Positions 1 to 11,232 of a stretch of 64,000 bases of DNA are shown in pieces; position 1 is the stretch's first letter, and each line of letters opens with the position of its first letter. Origin of the DNA: Heterobasidion occidentale. Taxonomy: Eukaryota > Basidiomycota > Agaricomycetes > Russulales > Bondarzewiaceae. The stretch spans positions 434,001 to 498,000 of the forward strand of contig JBCAQO010000001.1 in the NCBI GenBank assembly GCA_039111635.1, read 5' to 3'. Below the pieces are notes generated by a model. That model searched no databases. It had not been told where the DNA came from and saw nothing but the letters and a program-made list of their open reading frames with translations. Both the position numbers and the translations under genes were made by a program.

Positions 1-3000
1 CTGCAGACATTGCTCAGCTTCTTTCTTCTACTCTCAACCCCGATCCAAACACTCGCATATCAGCAGAGTTGAAGCTGTCCGAGGTCTCACAAATCATCGT
101 GCGTTTTCCATCCGTTTTGTACATGGGCCACCGCACCTCAACGCGTTCAACAGAATCTGTCCTCGCTCTCTCGGAATTGATTCTCGCCCCAGATGTCGAC
201 ATGTCTCTGCGCCAGATGAGTTGACACGCTTTCTCCTCATGATCGTAACTTGATGGCGCTATTTGAGCACTCTGCGAGCATTGTGCTTAGAAAGTATGTG
301 AGCGAGCATTGGTCGCCTTATTTTCAACAATTCAAGGGTGGCGCTCCGACGGTGCAGGTATGTGGCATTATATCCAGGTTAGGATAGGAAGTAATGTCTG
401 CAGGTCAAGAGACAAATTCGTGAAGTCGTCTTCCAGGGCCTCTCCGATCAAGACAGCAGGATACGGACCCTTTGCGCAAGTCTTGAATATATGCACCTTC
501 CTTCGCTCTGACAATTTATATTTAGGCGCATATTGTATCCACAATAGCCAACAGCGATTGGCCTGATGACTATCCTGATCTCCTCAAAAACCTCATCGCC
601 TTGTTATCCGCTGGCCAACCTAATTCGGTTCATGGAGTGATGCAGGTTTTTACAGAATTTATTCGCACAGATCTCACTGAGGATCAGATTTTACCTGTTC
701 TCCGGGAACTATTGCCGGCCTTACTCGCGGTCCTCGCGGGACATGAGGTATGTTTTTGTCGATTGTTCTGCCTTCTTCTCAACGGAATACAATTGTTGTT
801 AGCGACACTCGGCCATTACACGGGCTCGTACTATCTCTGTTTTCCGACAATGCGTGGAAGCGCTATACATGGTCAAAGATCAGCATCCCCAGTCGGTCAA
901 AGATGCGTCGGCTTCCATCTTGCCTGCCTGGTTGGACGCCTTCAAAGTGTTACTCAACCTTGACCCGCTGCAGGATGTCACTGGAACGTACTGGGATGGG
1001 CTTGAGCTTCGTACTGAAATCTTTGTAGTGAGTCAATTTGTCAAGTGCAGTGTATGGGGTGTTGACTGTTGTGTTAACAGGTGCTTGATGTTGTACACTC
1101 ATCTTTCGCGCGATTGATTGCGCCATTTCTCCCCGATTACCTTGCTGCGGCGCTTCATCACCTTATCGTCCTATTTCCCACTTATGCGCAGTATTATATC
1201 GTGGATGGCACTGCTGTTCCTGAGTCGTCAGAGGGAGCACTCATCGAAATCGAAAGGCTCATAGCCCCAATGATCGACTTTGTATCGAGTGTGGCACGGC
1301 GTGGCAAAGCTGTAGGATGGTTTGAACAGGGTTTGACGACGATGATGGATGTTCTACTCCAGTGGGCGCAGATGACGAAGGAGAATGTGAGTACAATATG
1401 ACACTAATGCACCGACACTCAGGGTCATCATAATTACATCTTTCCGTAGGAGGAAGAATGGTCCACCGACGCAAATCTATTCGTGACCCAGGAAGACGAT
1501 GAGACCCAGACGTATTGTATACGGGTGGCCGTCTTCGATCTGTGCGCGGTACGCACATTTGCTTATGTCTCGAGCTCATATTGAAACCAATAGCTTCTAT
1601 AGTCTCTCCTAGACCGGTCGCCAGTCCTCACAGCTTCAGTCCTGCAAGCTGCGATCCCAGGCATTGTGATCAAGTCTCGCCAGGCACGGGAAGAAGGCAA
1701 TTCAGATTGGCAAATATGCTCCTCAATCGCCTTAGAGGTCTCATGCTAATGTCGTTTTCATAGGTGGCGCCCCCTGGAGGCTTTGTTAGCCGTCATAGGT
1801 TCTCAGTCAGAGCCAATCATGGACTGTCTCCATGATGAGGCAGAAGTAGGACGGCCGAAACCAATCGATATCGAATATCTTCTACGAGAAGTTGTTCCAT
1901 CTCTAGTAACACTTTCGGGTATGCCACAGTAATTATGAAAGACGTTAGCATGTTTGCTAATATTTTACAGAGTGTCCTTTTTTGCAGGGTCGCTGTCTTG
2001 TGTTTGCCAGTCGATTTGCAAAACTGTTGTCCGTCGACATCGCTGGACAATACCTGGAAGCAGCAGTTCAGGTTATTGAGTCTGGAGAAACTGGCATTCC
2101 GTTCAAGATATCTGCCGTGAAAGCGATTCTTCAGTACGTCGTAAAACGATACTGCTTGTGTGTCAGATTAACCTATTTTTTCTAGCTTCTGCCAAGGTCT
2201 CGACAACTCGGCTGTTCTACCGATCGCGCCGCGTATCGCAACAGATCTAGGCCCATTCTTGTTGCAGACCACGCATGACACACTTTCTTTAGTCCTTGAG
2301 ACGTTGTCAATCGTTGTTGACGTCGACGGGTGGTTAACCGTTGAACTCGCAAACGACCTCGTACTTGCTTTACTGGAAGTATGGAGAAAGAACCTCAAAG
2401 GTGCAGTTAAACCTCGTAAAAAATCAACTCATAAGTCATCCGCAGAATATTCTGTGGCAGACCCAATCCTGCTGTCCATCCTCACGGATATATTCTCTTC
2501 TATTGCATCTTCATCCACGCCAGGCGTATACGAGACGGCTGTGAGGCAGGCTTTGCCCCAGTTGTCTGCGGCCATTAGCAATTTAAACCCCAAAGAAGCA
2601 TGGATAACATCCTCCGCTATCGAACTCATCAGCAGTCTCATAGAAGGTGCCCCAGAATCTGGGCTTGGAGAAGGGTTCTTCGCTGCTGTTGCACCTCCCC
2701 TCTTTAATTGCTTGAAGACTGCTGAGGACAGGGACATTCTCCAGGTGAGCAACTCACGCTTTCGCTTGTCCATCTCATAATGCTGAAGTCGTGTTGCGCA
2801 GAATGGGGTAGCGTTGGTGACCCTTGTTGTCCGTGTGGATGTGAACCAGCTCTTAAGCTGGTCCGACGCAAACTTTCAATCTGGCCTGGGGAATGTGATC
2901 AACGTGATCGCCCGGATGCTCCACGGCCAAGATGAGTCTGGTGGACTCGTTATCGGAGACCTCATAATCCACCTCTTACGCAAGGCAGGCGAAGCTGTCC

Positions 3001-4070
3001 TCCCGGTGCTTCTGGATTTGCTTGAAGCCTTGCTTGGCCGGATGCGTACAGCCAAAACTGCTTCGTTCCTGCAGGTGCGTCGCAGTTTCGCACTGGTCTA
3101 ATTGTTCGCTGAAAGCAGATCACCAGAGTCTTGTCATCCCCTTCGCATTCCTTATCCAAAATCAACGCGACATCATTCTCGATCTCGTTGAAAATGTGAA
3201 CTTGAGGGTCACTCGGGCCTTGATATCCTCGTCAACACGTGGTGTGAAAATGCCGAGACATTCCAGGGTTTCTGGCAGACGCGTGTCAGCACGCTCGCGC
3301 TTTCTCAGCTGTTCTTGGCAGAAAGACCGACGTTGCAGAATTTGATGGTCAAGGGCGACATCATTGTCACCGCTGAGACAAAGAATGGTGAGCGGCCCAT
3401 TCGAGGTACCCAACTTCTTGGGAGTCTAATCTACGTCAACAGTCATTCAGACTCGTTCAAAGACGAAAAAGTGTAGGTGATCTTGTGGAGATCTATTGCA
3501 TCGCTTTGCTCTGACCAGTTCACTAACTCAGCGCCCCATCGGTTCACTTCCATCCCATTCCACCTGAAGGGACTGAAGCTATTGTTGCATGAGATTGTCA
3601 GTAATGGCGAGGCTGCTCCCATGCTTGCCCCCGGGGAAATAGCGGATGTCAAGTCCGACGATGGCGTAAGCTTCCATGGTTTGCCAGGTCTGTTATGATT
3701 CGCTGAACATATGCCGCAGGATGACGACTGGGAGGACGGAGAGGAGGACTTCGTGCCCGAGTACATCACTACGCTGATCAAGCACAAAAACCCTTTCGAC
3801 GAGGAAGAGTCGCTGGATCAAGACGAGGATGAGGACCTCAGGAGTGACCCGATCGCTCAGATTGATTTGCAGGTTCGTCTGATCCATCATGTCTTTGCAC
3901 AACGTAGATTTTCATTGTACTGGTTGCAGGCGTACCTGACTACGTTCCTGAGAGAATGCGCTGTGCGGAACGCGAGCAACTTCGCAACTTTGGCCGAACA
4001 ACTGACTGAGGAAGAAACTTTGGTACTTCAGCGTGTTGTTCAAGGGCAGGAGGCTCAAGGGCAGCAGTAG
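1..4070 (+). CDS. KAP114: Importin-beta karyopherin, Kap114/importin-9-like (5' end cut by the window)
   Basis: Nuclear transport receptor of the importin-beta superfamily; Kap114/importin-9 carries cargo such as histones and TBP into the nucleus (family knowledge). The window opens inside the N-terminal importin repeat (STLNPDPNTRISAELKLSE) and continues through SELILAPDVDMSLRQM, VLRKYVSEHW and VVFQGLSDQDSRIRTLC, the usual start of this family. HEAT-like helices follow from about 1080 to 3100. The C-terminus has the acidic DDWEDGEEDF stretch and a final YLTTFLREC helix typical of importin-9, ending at TAG 4068-4070. Many small introns are visible, for example 358-403 (46 nt) and 3873-3929 (57 nt). 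The frame breaks by one base near 3198-3205: the conserved WCENAETFQGFWQ lies in a different frame from the exon before it, probably an assembly indel. It converges on the RS-protein gene with about 300 bp between. Importin-11 is a less likely alternative. Confidence 0.75.
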
Positions 4071-4373
4071 GGAGAAAGAGGGTTGGTTTCATGATCTGTG
4101 CTCGTTGAGGAGATGTAATACCCGGGAGGCCGGTGACAGGCCTGCTTCACGGTCTTATTTTTGTATGCTTGTTTGTTTGAATAGAAATCATATCGAAGAC
4201 TGTTACAAAACTTGCGATGACCGATATACAACGACTGTCACCCTATATAATCTACAAGATGCATCAATCGAGTGCGAAAGCAAAAAGCGAAAGCAAAACC
4301 CAGACATATTAGTGTGCCTCTCCATCATCATATTGAATAGAACTGCCAGTCAATGAAGGAGTGCTTGACGGTT

Positions 4374-5977
4374 CTAGAACCCTTCCTTCCCCAAATCCCA
4401 CTCCCTCACCGACCCTCGCTTCTTGTATTCGATGTCCATGATATTGGCTCCGCCCTCCGTCCAACCAGACATTCCGGTTTCCAGGCCACTTGCATCTTTC
4501 TTCTTATCTTTCCCCTTTTTATCTTTGCTCACGAGTCCCAGCCGCTCCATTCGCTTTCGCTCTTCTTTGTCCTCGCGTCGGATACGGATGAGCTCGAGCA
4601 TCGCGTCCCAGCCCTCAAACTCGGCATCACTGATGAGACCGGTTGCAGGGATGGTAGGGGGCGCAAGGGGGGCCACGTCGAGCCGCGGATCATACGACGC
4701 TTCAAAGTACTTGTCCATCTTGGACGGAGGTTCTGTTGGAGGGACAGGCGGCGGCGATGATGACGGGGAGCGAGGACGGGAGCGCGGTGAGCGTGAACGC
4801 GCACGCGCGCGAAGGTGGGAAGAGGGCGGTGTGCGCGATGAGGAAGGAGATACGAGGGGCACCCTGAGGCGGTCGTGTGTCGAAGAATGAGTCCGGGACA
4901 TTAAGTTTGGTGAGGATGGCTGAGGCCCGGGAGAGCATGAGCGTGAAGGGGGAGCTGAGCCGTTCGCCTTGCCCTTGCCCTTGAGTAGACGGCGTAGCTC
5001 TGACTCTCGATCGATGTCTGGAGGCTTGTCTGCATGAACAGGACTATGCTCTTTAAGCTTTGGGCGTCGAACGTCCTCTTCGTCTGACAAGGTTGCTGAC
5101 CGTGAAGGTCGATCGCGCTTCCTTGGCGAGCGGCTACGGTGACTGTGGCTTCGATCATCCTCACGGCTGTGACGACGCTTGGTACGGTGACGGTCCTCTC
5201 CGTCCGAGGATACATCACTGCGGTCTCTCGAGTAGCTGTGGCGTCTGCTATGACCGGAGCGGTGTCTCTCTTCGTCCAGTGAGCGCGACCGATGTCTCGT
5301 AGGACGGTCTCCCTCGTCTCTGTCTTTACGGCTCCTCCGCGAACGCGACGAATGTCGGTGGCGCCGCCGCTTGCGTTCGTCTCGTTCAGATTCGTGATCG
5401 TGGTCGTGGTCGTGGTGTCGATGGCCCAGCCGTGGGCGACTACGTGTATCCTCGTCATAATCGCGCCGCTCCCAGCTTCTTTCTCTTCGCTTCCTACTAC
5501 CCCGCTCCCTGTCATCATCTCTCCGGGAGCCACCCATGCGCCGTCGGATGCGTTCTGCTGCAGCCGCCTCCTCTGCACGCGCACGTCTGTCTTTCCGTTC
5601 TTGTTCTTCGCGCTCCATGCGGATCTCGGCTGCAGAAAGAGCCTGAGCTTTCAGTATCGATTTGTTATGGTCGTCTGTGTTGCGAATTATGGACGACAGG
5701 AAACGCTTGTTCATGCGCGGGGCATTGCTTTCCTGTCTTTATCGTATGTTAATTAACCCTAAGATGATGCAGCTTGTGAGAGAGTTGATACATACTGTGG
5801 TAAGAATGCGCGGATTCCGTCCTTGCCATAGCGTTCTGCCTTCTGTTTGGCCTCCTTAAGGATAAGTTCTGCAACATGGCGGTCTAGATCTTCGTCCGTG
5901 ATCGTGCTCGTCGCAGCGGCTCCGACCTGCGCACGCACAAGGTTAGAGACGACGGAGGAAAGAGATGAGTTTGCCAT
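4374..5977 (-). CDS. RS-rich nuclear protein with an NKAPD1-like N-terminal motif
   Basis: Two exons, complement(4374..5727, 5796..5977), joined by a 68-nt intron with GTATGT donor and AAAG acceptor. The splice restores NAPRMNKRFLSSIIRNTDDHNK across the junction, which supports it. Residues 1-60 form a predicted helical region (MANSSLSSVVSNLVRAQVG onward). The RNTDDHNK motif resembles the conserved RHTDAHNK of human NKAPD1/C11orf57 (recalled from family knowledge). The next 200 or so residues are dominated by Arg/Ser/Asp/His-rich RS-like sequence, with one short His-Asp run. A more ordered C-terminal section (FEASYDPRLDVAPLAPP, then EFEGWDAMLELIRIRREDK) precedes the stop. RS content suggests a nuclear, RNA-processing-associated protein. 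That role is an inference and no catalytic domain is visible. Confidence 0.7.
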
Positions 5978-7064
5978 AGTGGCCCAGTGATGTTCAAGTA
6001 GAAGTGATGGACCTACTATGGCCTCCCAGGACCCGGCAGGTGTCTTTTATCCTAATACAGCCGTATCGGGATAGGTTCCTGATGTCCGCACGACATTGGT
6101 CCTGATTACTGCTTATTTTGGACTGAACTCGAAGCGTTTCCGCCCGATATGGAGTCGTGCGGCTTGGTCTCTGACTTGTCGATTCTCAACATGACCTTCG
6201 CCAGGCATCGTCAATTTTCTCGTCAATGCATACAACCATTGATTTGGCTATTCATACCTCATGAAAAATCTTCAAAGAAGGGTCGAACATCTTATCCCAT
6301 CTGGCACCATGGAACGTGTCTGCTGGAACTCATCTTCGCAGACTTGCAAGCGATTCAGCCTGACCGGACAAGTTAAACCTCACGCCACATCTTCTCCGTC
6401 GTAGAGGAAATACTGTTCAGTATGGCGCTTATTTTTGATGACAATTTGTGCTTGTTCTTTCCAGCTGTACGATTCAGACTTCAAGCTGCCAACCCCGGCA
6501 TCCGCTCGGTCTCGGCCACAGATCGGCAGTAGAAATTGTTGAGGTGGACAAGGGTGGACAAAACCATACCAAGCCTGCGCAACCGAGTGGGTTCCTGCTC
6601 AAATCATGTGCGTTCGGCTCCTCTCAACATATTCATATTCATACGATTCTTTGTGCGACGTGTGGACATCGCCTCAGCGGATACTACGACTGAAGTCGGC
6701 TTACGAGCATCGAAGATACGCGTTCTTGAGGTCGACACGTCAAAAAAGTAGGAGCTTTCCAGGGTCAGCTCACAGAGCTTCATAGAGGCGATTGAACCCA
6801 TGCCTTCAAAAAGGCGGCACCCGGAGTAATTCCGTTACGCTACATAGCCATGATAGGCAATGTCGCCACTCCAACAAACTTTGTAAGTTCGCTGATATTG
6901 AAGCTCGAACCTTGCGAAGAAGAGGCGAGGGTCGGGACAAATGACTCAGGACACAGGGATTGGGGCCGTGAAGGTTGAGATACTCAGGTAGTTTCGGCGA
7001 CTCCTGTGTGCGTGTAGATGATGTTACCGCTGCTACTGTTGCAAAAAGAGAGAGAGAAACGAGT
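5978..7064. other. Intergenic region between divergent genes
   Basis: About 1.1 kb upstream of the RS-protein gene (left) and of the deaminase-like gene (right). It must hold both promoters and possibly unresolved 5' exons of the right-hand gene. Short open stretches exist, but none shows a domain or a convincing splice pattern. I see no RNA gene or repeat. Confidence 0.4.
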
Positions 7065-9730
7065 CCTGAGATTGCGGGTCTGCACGACATCGGGGATTTC
7101 GGTATGGTAATTTGGGACTTTACCAGCAGAACACGGCATTCCAGAGCTTTCTCGGACAGTTGTCAGAAATTGACGTTATGGTAAGATATGGACTTATGAG
7201 TCAATCAGCGCCGATTTAACTCTGACTCGATCTGACTACCCAGGCCTGGATTTTCACTGCACTATTGTTCGCTAGACCTCCATCGCTGTCACGTCTTCAG
7301 AAACCGGTAAGCCATACAGCGTGCTCATAACCTATCCTCGAATTTTTCACTGCACACCCAGTTTGTCACAAGAGAGCCCACGACACCCACACTCATAGAG
7401 GAGAAAGAGCAGCACAAACTTGCTCTCCGACAGAAACTCCACACTATCACCTCCTTGATTCCCGTCCTGCTCGCCATACTGGAAGAACAAGAAGTCTCGG
7501 TTCCCTATCGCATCATGGGAAAGAACTACAAAGCCACTGACGCCTTTAATCGCCGACTAGGACTCCAGAAGGATAATTTTACACAAGGTATCCATGCTTT
7601 GGCCATACTCCTGGCGAGGAGCAACGCTTCTGTGTCTGTGTGCGCAGGTGACGCCTCTATGAGCATGGCGCCCTCCGATTCAGTTATACTACTCGCAGCC
7701 ACCGATGTCTGTTTGCCGAAATCCTTGCCTGCTTTTCCCGGGAAACAGTACATTACAGTTGCTCACTCCCATGGCGCAGAGGCGATAGGTGGCGTTGTGA
7801 ACCAGACATTCTCGCCTGACCGAACGTTGCTTCAAATTCTGAAGAATCCGTCAGATCACATCCGTCTCCGGTGAGCACAGCTACATAATGTGGATTGGGC
7901 TTCGTTGCTTAAAGCATCTCATCAGTCGTGTCAAAGATAAACGCGCCTTTCTGCCCCATGTCGGTGTGAATAATGGGTTTCGTGAATGTCCTCCGTGAAC
8001 TTCGCGCGAGCATGACAAACTCCTCTATACCAAGTGCTCAACTGCGGATGAGTCATTCCGAATCCCAGCCCGATAGTTCACAGACAGACTCTGTCGAGCC
8101 CACTGTGAATGCTGATGGCCAAACGCAGGAGCGGTTTCGATGGCTTTAAAACAAGCTGGGACTATACATTGTCTCTGTTTTCTTTCCTGCAATGTCGCGG
8201 CGGTTTTGTCATCCTGTTTCACAGTGTTTGTTTGACATTATTTCATCCATAGATTCCACCGCCGTGGCCAATGCATTCAATGTTTATGCCAAAGACACCA
8301 TTCGACGATCTCCTCCATTGCACCATGACATTCGTCTTCTCAGGTTATTACGGACTGAAGGATTCGCTGACTTTGTCCAGACACATGGTCTCTCCATCCG
8401 TCACTTACAGGCGTTGGCGTTAGCGCCAGGCAGCAATACCCTCTACACTCAAGAGACATGCTCCGAGTTTCACAGCCGCCTGTGTGGCCTACTTCGAGGT
8501 TACTCGGATGCGCTGTCATCCCTGATGGCGCAATGTGGTTCGACGATGCTTTCTCTAGAAGAGTTCAAGCAGAAAGTCCAAGACACTTACACCTATTTGA
8601 AGCCCTTGGTACTCTTCGCTTACTCCAACTTAATAGTGACTCACCTTGCGACACTTCTCCCTCTCCTTCGCCCTCTCCTTCCCCCGCCCTCGCCTGCTCA
8701 CCCATGGATTGACTCAGAAAATGATGCTATGTCTTCCATGTGCAACGGGCATGAGCCCGCCGCTAATGATGCGAATTGTGTTGACTCGGAGAACACTTCA
8801 GAACATTATGACCTCGACGCTGATGACGAAGACCTCGACCTCTTGACATTGATGCAAGCTCAGGGCTCCATTTCGGCTGATATCTTGGTTCTCAAGTGGT
8901 TACATATCCAGGTCGTCCATCTTGCTGCAGTTGATGTCGTCGCTGGCTGTGTACTAGCCATCCAGAAACCTATGTCCATCACCTTCGTTGCCGGTGCTCG
9001 TAGTCCATATCGGCCCAATGGCATGCAACCTTGGAAGGAAGCAATCTCTGATTTTCAGCATCCGCTTCAACCAAAGACGGACTTGATGCTGAAGCTATCA
9101 CTCTTCTCGAAGATTACTATCGTCATTACTAGCGCTTCCCGAATAGTTCTTGCCACCCACATTATACTCCCACCGTGTACAGGACGATGTCTGGCTTGAT
9201 GCAAAGCGAGCCGGAGTTCTTAGGTAGAGTACACCCCTCTGCCATGCTAGCAGCTTGGCTCGCACATAGAGACCGGCCTGATCCCATCGAAGACATGGGG
9301 TTTAAGGTTAGAATAAGCTATCTCGTCGCGCGCCGTATTTGACATGATGTTTTAGACATTGCACCCGCCCATCATCGGCGCCTCCGAGATCTCCTGCTTT
9401 GTTTGTACCGAGCTACTACGGTCATCGCAGAGGCATGGGACCAAAGTCAGACTTGAGATGCATGGCTCTCGCCCGACAGTGCATCCTTGCGCGATACCTC
9501 CGCGTCTCTCGACTAAGGCAGTTCAAAAGATGGTGAACACTTTTTCGGTGATCCTGCGGCAACTTCTGGAGACCGCGTTGTCAGCCAAGCAAAGAAAACA
9601 GCATCCTCCTAGCCCTCAGGTTACCGATCCCTCTGGTCAATCTAATATGCCTTTTTCCCTTAGAGTCTTATTCTATCGATGTAGCCACCCCGACAGTGAC
9701 AGCGAGTCCCCCGACAGTGACAGTGAGTGA
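7065..9730 (+). pseudogene. Nucleic-acid-deaminase-like protein (OTT_1508-like family of basidiomycetes), apparently degenerate
   Basis: The 5' end is unresolved. Plausible exons run from about 7065: a segment ending GQLSEIDVM, then 7243 onward (AWIFTALLFARPPSLSRLQ), then a long exon (VTREPTTPTLIEEKEQHKLA), then 8192-9199. The 3' part has the layout of basidiomycete OTT_1508-like deaminases: a segment with RVHPSAMLAAWLAHRDR, a 49-nt intron (9307-9355), then PPIIGASEISCFVCTELL with a Cys-x2-Cys zinc pair, then HGSRPTVHPCAIPP. In this family the first motif is normally His-x-Glu; here the third position is Ser (HPS), so the proton-shuttling Glu is missing. The frame needed between 9060 and 9230 also meets an in-frame TAG at 9130-9132. 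Both point to loss of function, although local indels could explain the stop. The last codons encode a duplicated Asp/Ser/Glu run (PDSDSESPDSDSE). No known partner is adjacent. The family call rests on the motif pattern only. Confidence 0.45.
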
Positions 9731-10527
9731 CGAGATTGGTTGCACCAGGACAGGCGTACCAGGTTCGTCAGTTCGTATTCGGCGAATGATATTTTTTCCA
9801 GCTAATTCGGTTTCCGAGAAAGCCTTCGGTAAACGTTCATGGCTGCACGTATAGCTGTTTGATAGTTTCTGCCACTAGCTCGCAGGGACCGGCGGCGACA
9901 GACAGAGAAAAGATGAGAAAACAATAATCATTAGCAGCGACAGATAGCAGGAGGGAGCGTCCCGGACGACAAAAAAAACAATACCAGGATAGAGCGCAGA
10001 GCCTGGGGCGATGGAGAAAGATGGGGATCTGTGAAGAGATCGATCAATGTCTACTAATTACTAGGATGGGCGAGTCGGATCGAGTCAGAGAGAAAATGAG
10101 TGGAAAAGGGTGTGTGTGCGTGCTGCAGATCTGAGCGAGAGAACAGTGGTATGGGTTGAACATTGCCAAAAGAGGAGAAAAGGAACTCATAGTAGAGAAG
10201 AGACGAAGGCGAGAGAGAGGAGGAGAAAACAGAGAGAAAGAGAGAAATAGAAAAAGAGAGAAAGGAGGGAAAGAGACGTGCAATTAGACAACCGCAGCCA
10301 GCAGGCGAGTGTTCTTGGCAAAGTCCATGCTCGCCACGCCGTCCGCTATAGGGTACTTGACTGTAAACGACCTCGAAAACCAAAACCCGTTCTATCGCCC
10401 CCACACGATCCCACGATGACGATATATAGAGACCGCCCCGCCCCGGTATATCACACACGACGACACGGCAGCGCCCGCAGGAAGAGGATAGGGGTACACA
10501 GAGAACCGTCAGACATCAGCCTTCTCG
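9731..10527. other. Intergenic region between convergent genes
   Basis: About 800 bp holding the 3' ends of the deaminase-like gene (+) and the low-complexity protein gene (-). The main feature is a purine-rich tract at about 10184-10276, listed separately. No coding or RNA gene is supported. Confidence 0.5.
10184..10276. repeat. Polypurine/polypyrimidine tract
   Basis: About 90 bases almost entirely A and G on the + strand (runs of GAGA, GGAGG and GAAAG). On the - strand this is a CT-rich tract within or just beyond the 3' UTR of the gene ending at 10528. Such tracts can adopt triplex structure; no function is shown. Confidence 0.7.
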
Positions 10528-11199
10528 TCATGACGGCCCCTTCCAGCTCGACGGCGGCGACACGGCGCCCAACAGCGCCTGCCCGCCTCGCCTGCCTGGC
10601 GCCTGCCCAGGACCGCTCGATGGCGCCGTCCGCGTCCGCGTCCGCGGCCCGTCCTTCCTCGACCCGCTCCCGCCGTTCCCGCCCCCGCCGCCCGCGATGC
10701 TCGCGGGCGACGGCGAGCCGTGATTCGGCCGCGAGGAGCGCGGCGGCCTGTCGCCCCCCGAAGGCCCAAAGTTCTCGCCGTACACGCTGCGTGAGCCCCA
10801 CCCGCCGCCCGCGACGCTCCCGCCCGCGTCGCTCGCCGCATACACGCTCCCGGCGTACATCGACCGCGGGCCCTGCGGAAACATCATCCCCGCGCCGCCC
10901 TGCCACCCCATGCCCATGCCCATCCCTCCCGGGCTGAGGCCGCCCATGCCCATGTTCATGCCCATAGCGCCCGGGAACATCCCGTTCATCATCGGCATGC
11001 CCCCGGTGGGCACGTTGACGCTGCTCGGTGCGGCGCTCGCGCGCCCGCCACCCCACCCGCTCACGCTCGACCCGCGCTCCCACTCGTCCGCGGCGTCCTG
11101 CATCGCCTGCTGCGCGACCGCGAGCTGGTACGTCTGCTTGGCGATCATCATGGCTTGCTGGTGCGCGGCCAACATCATCGGGTTCATCGCGCTGGGGTC

Positions 11200-11232
<33 letters not shown>

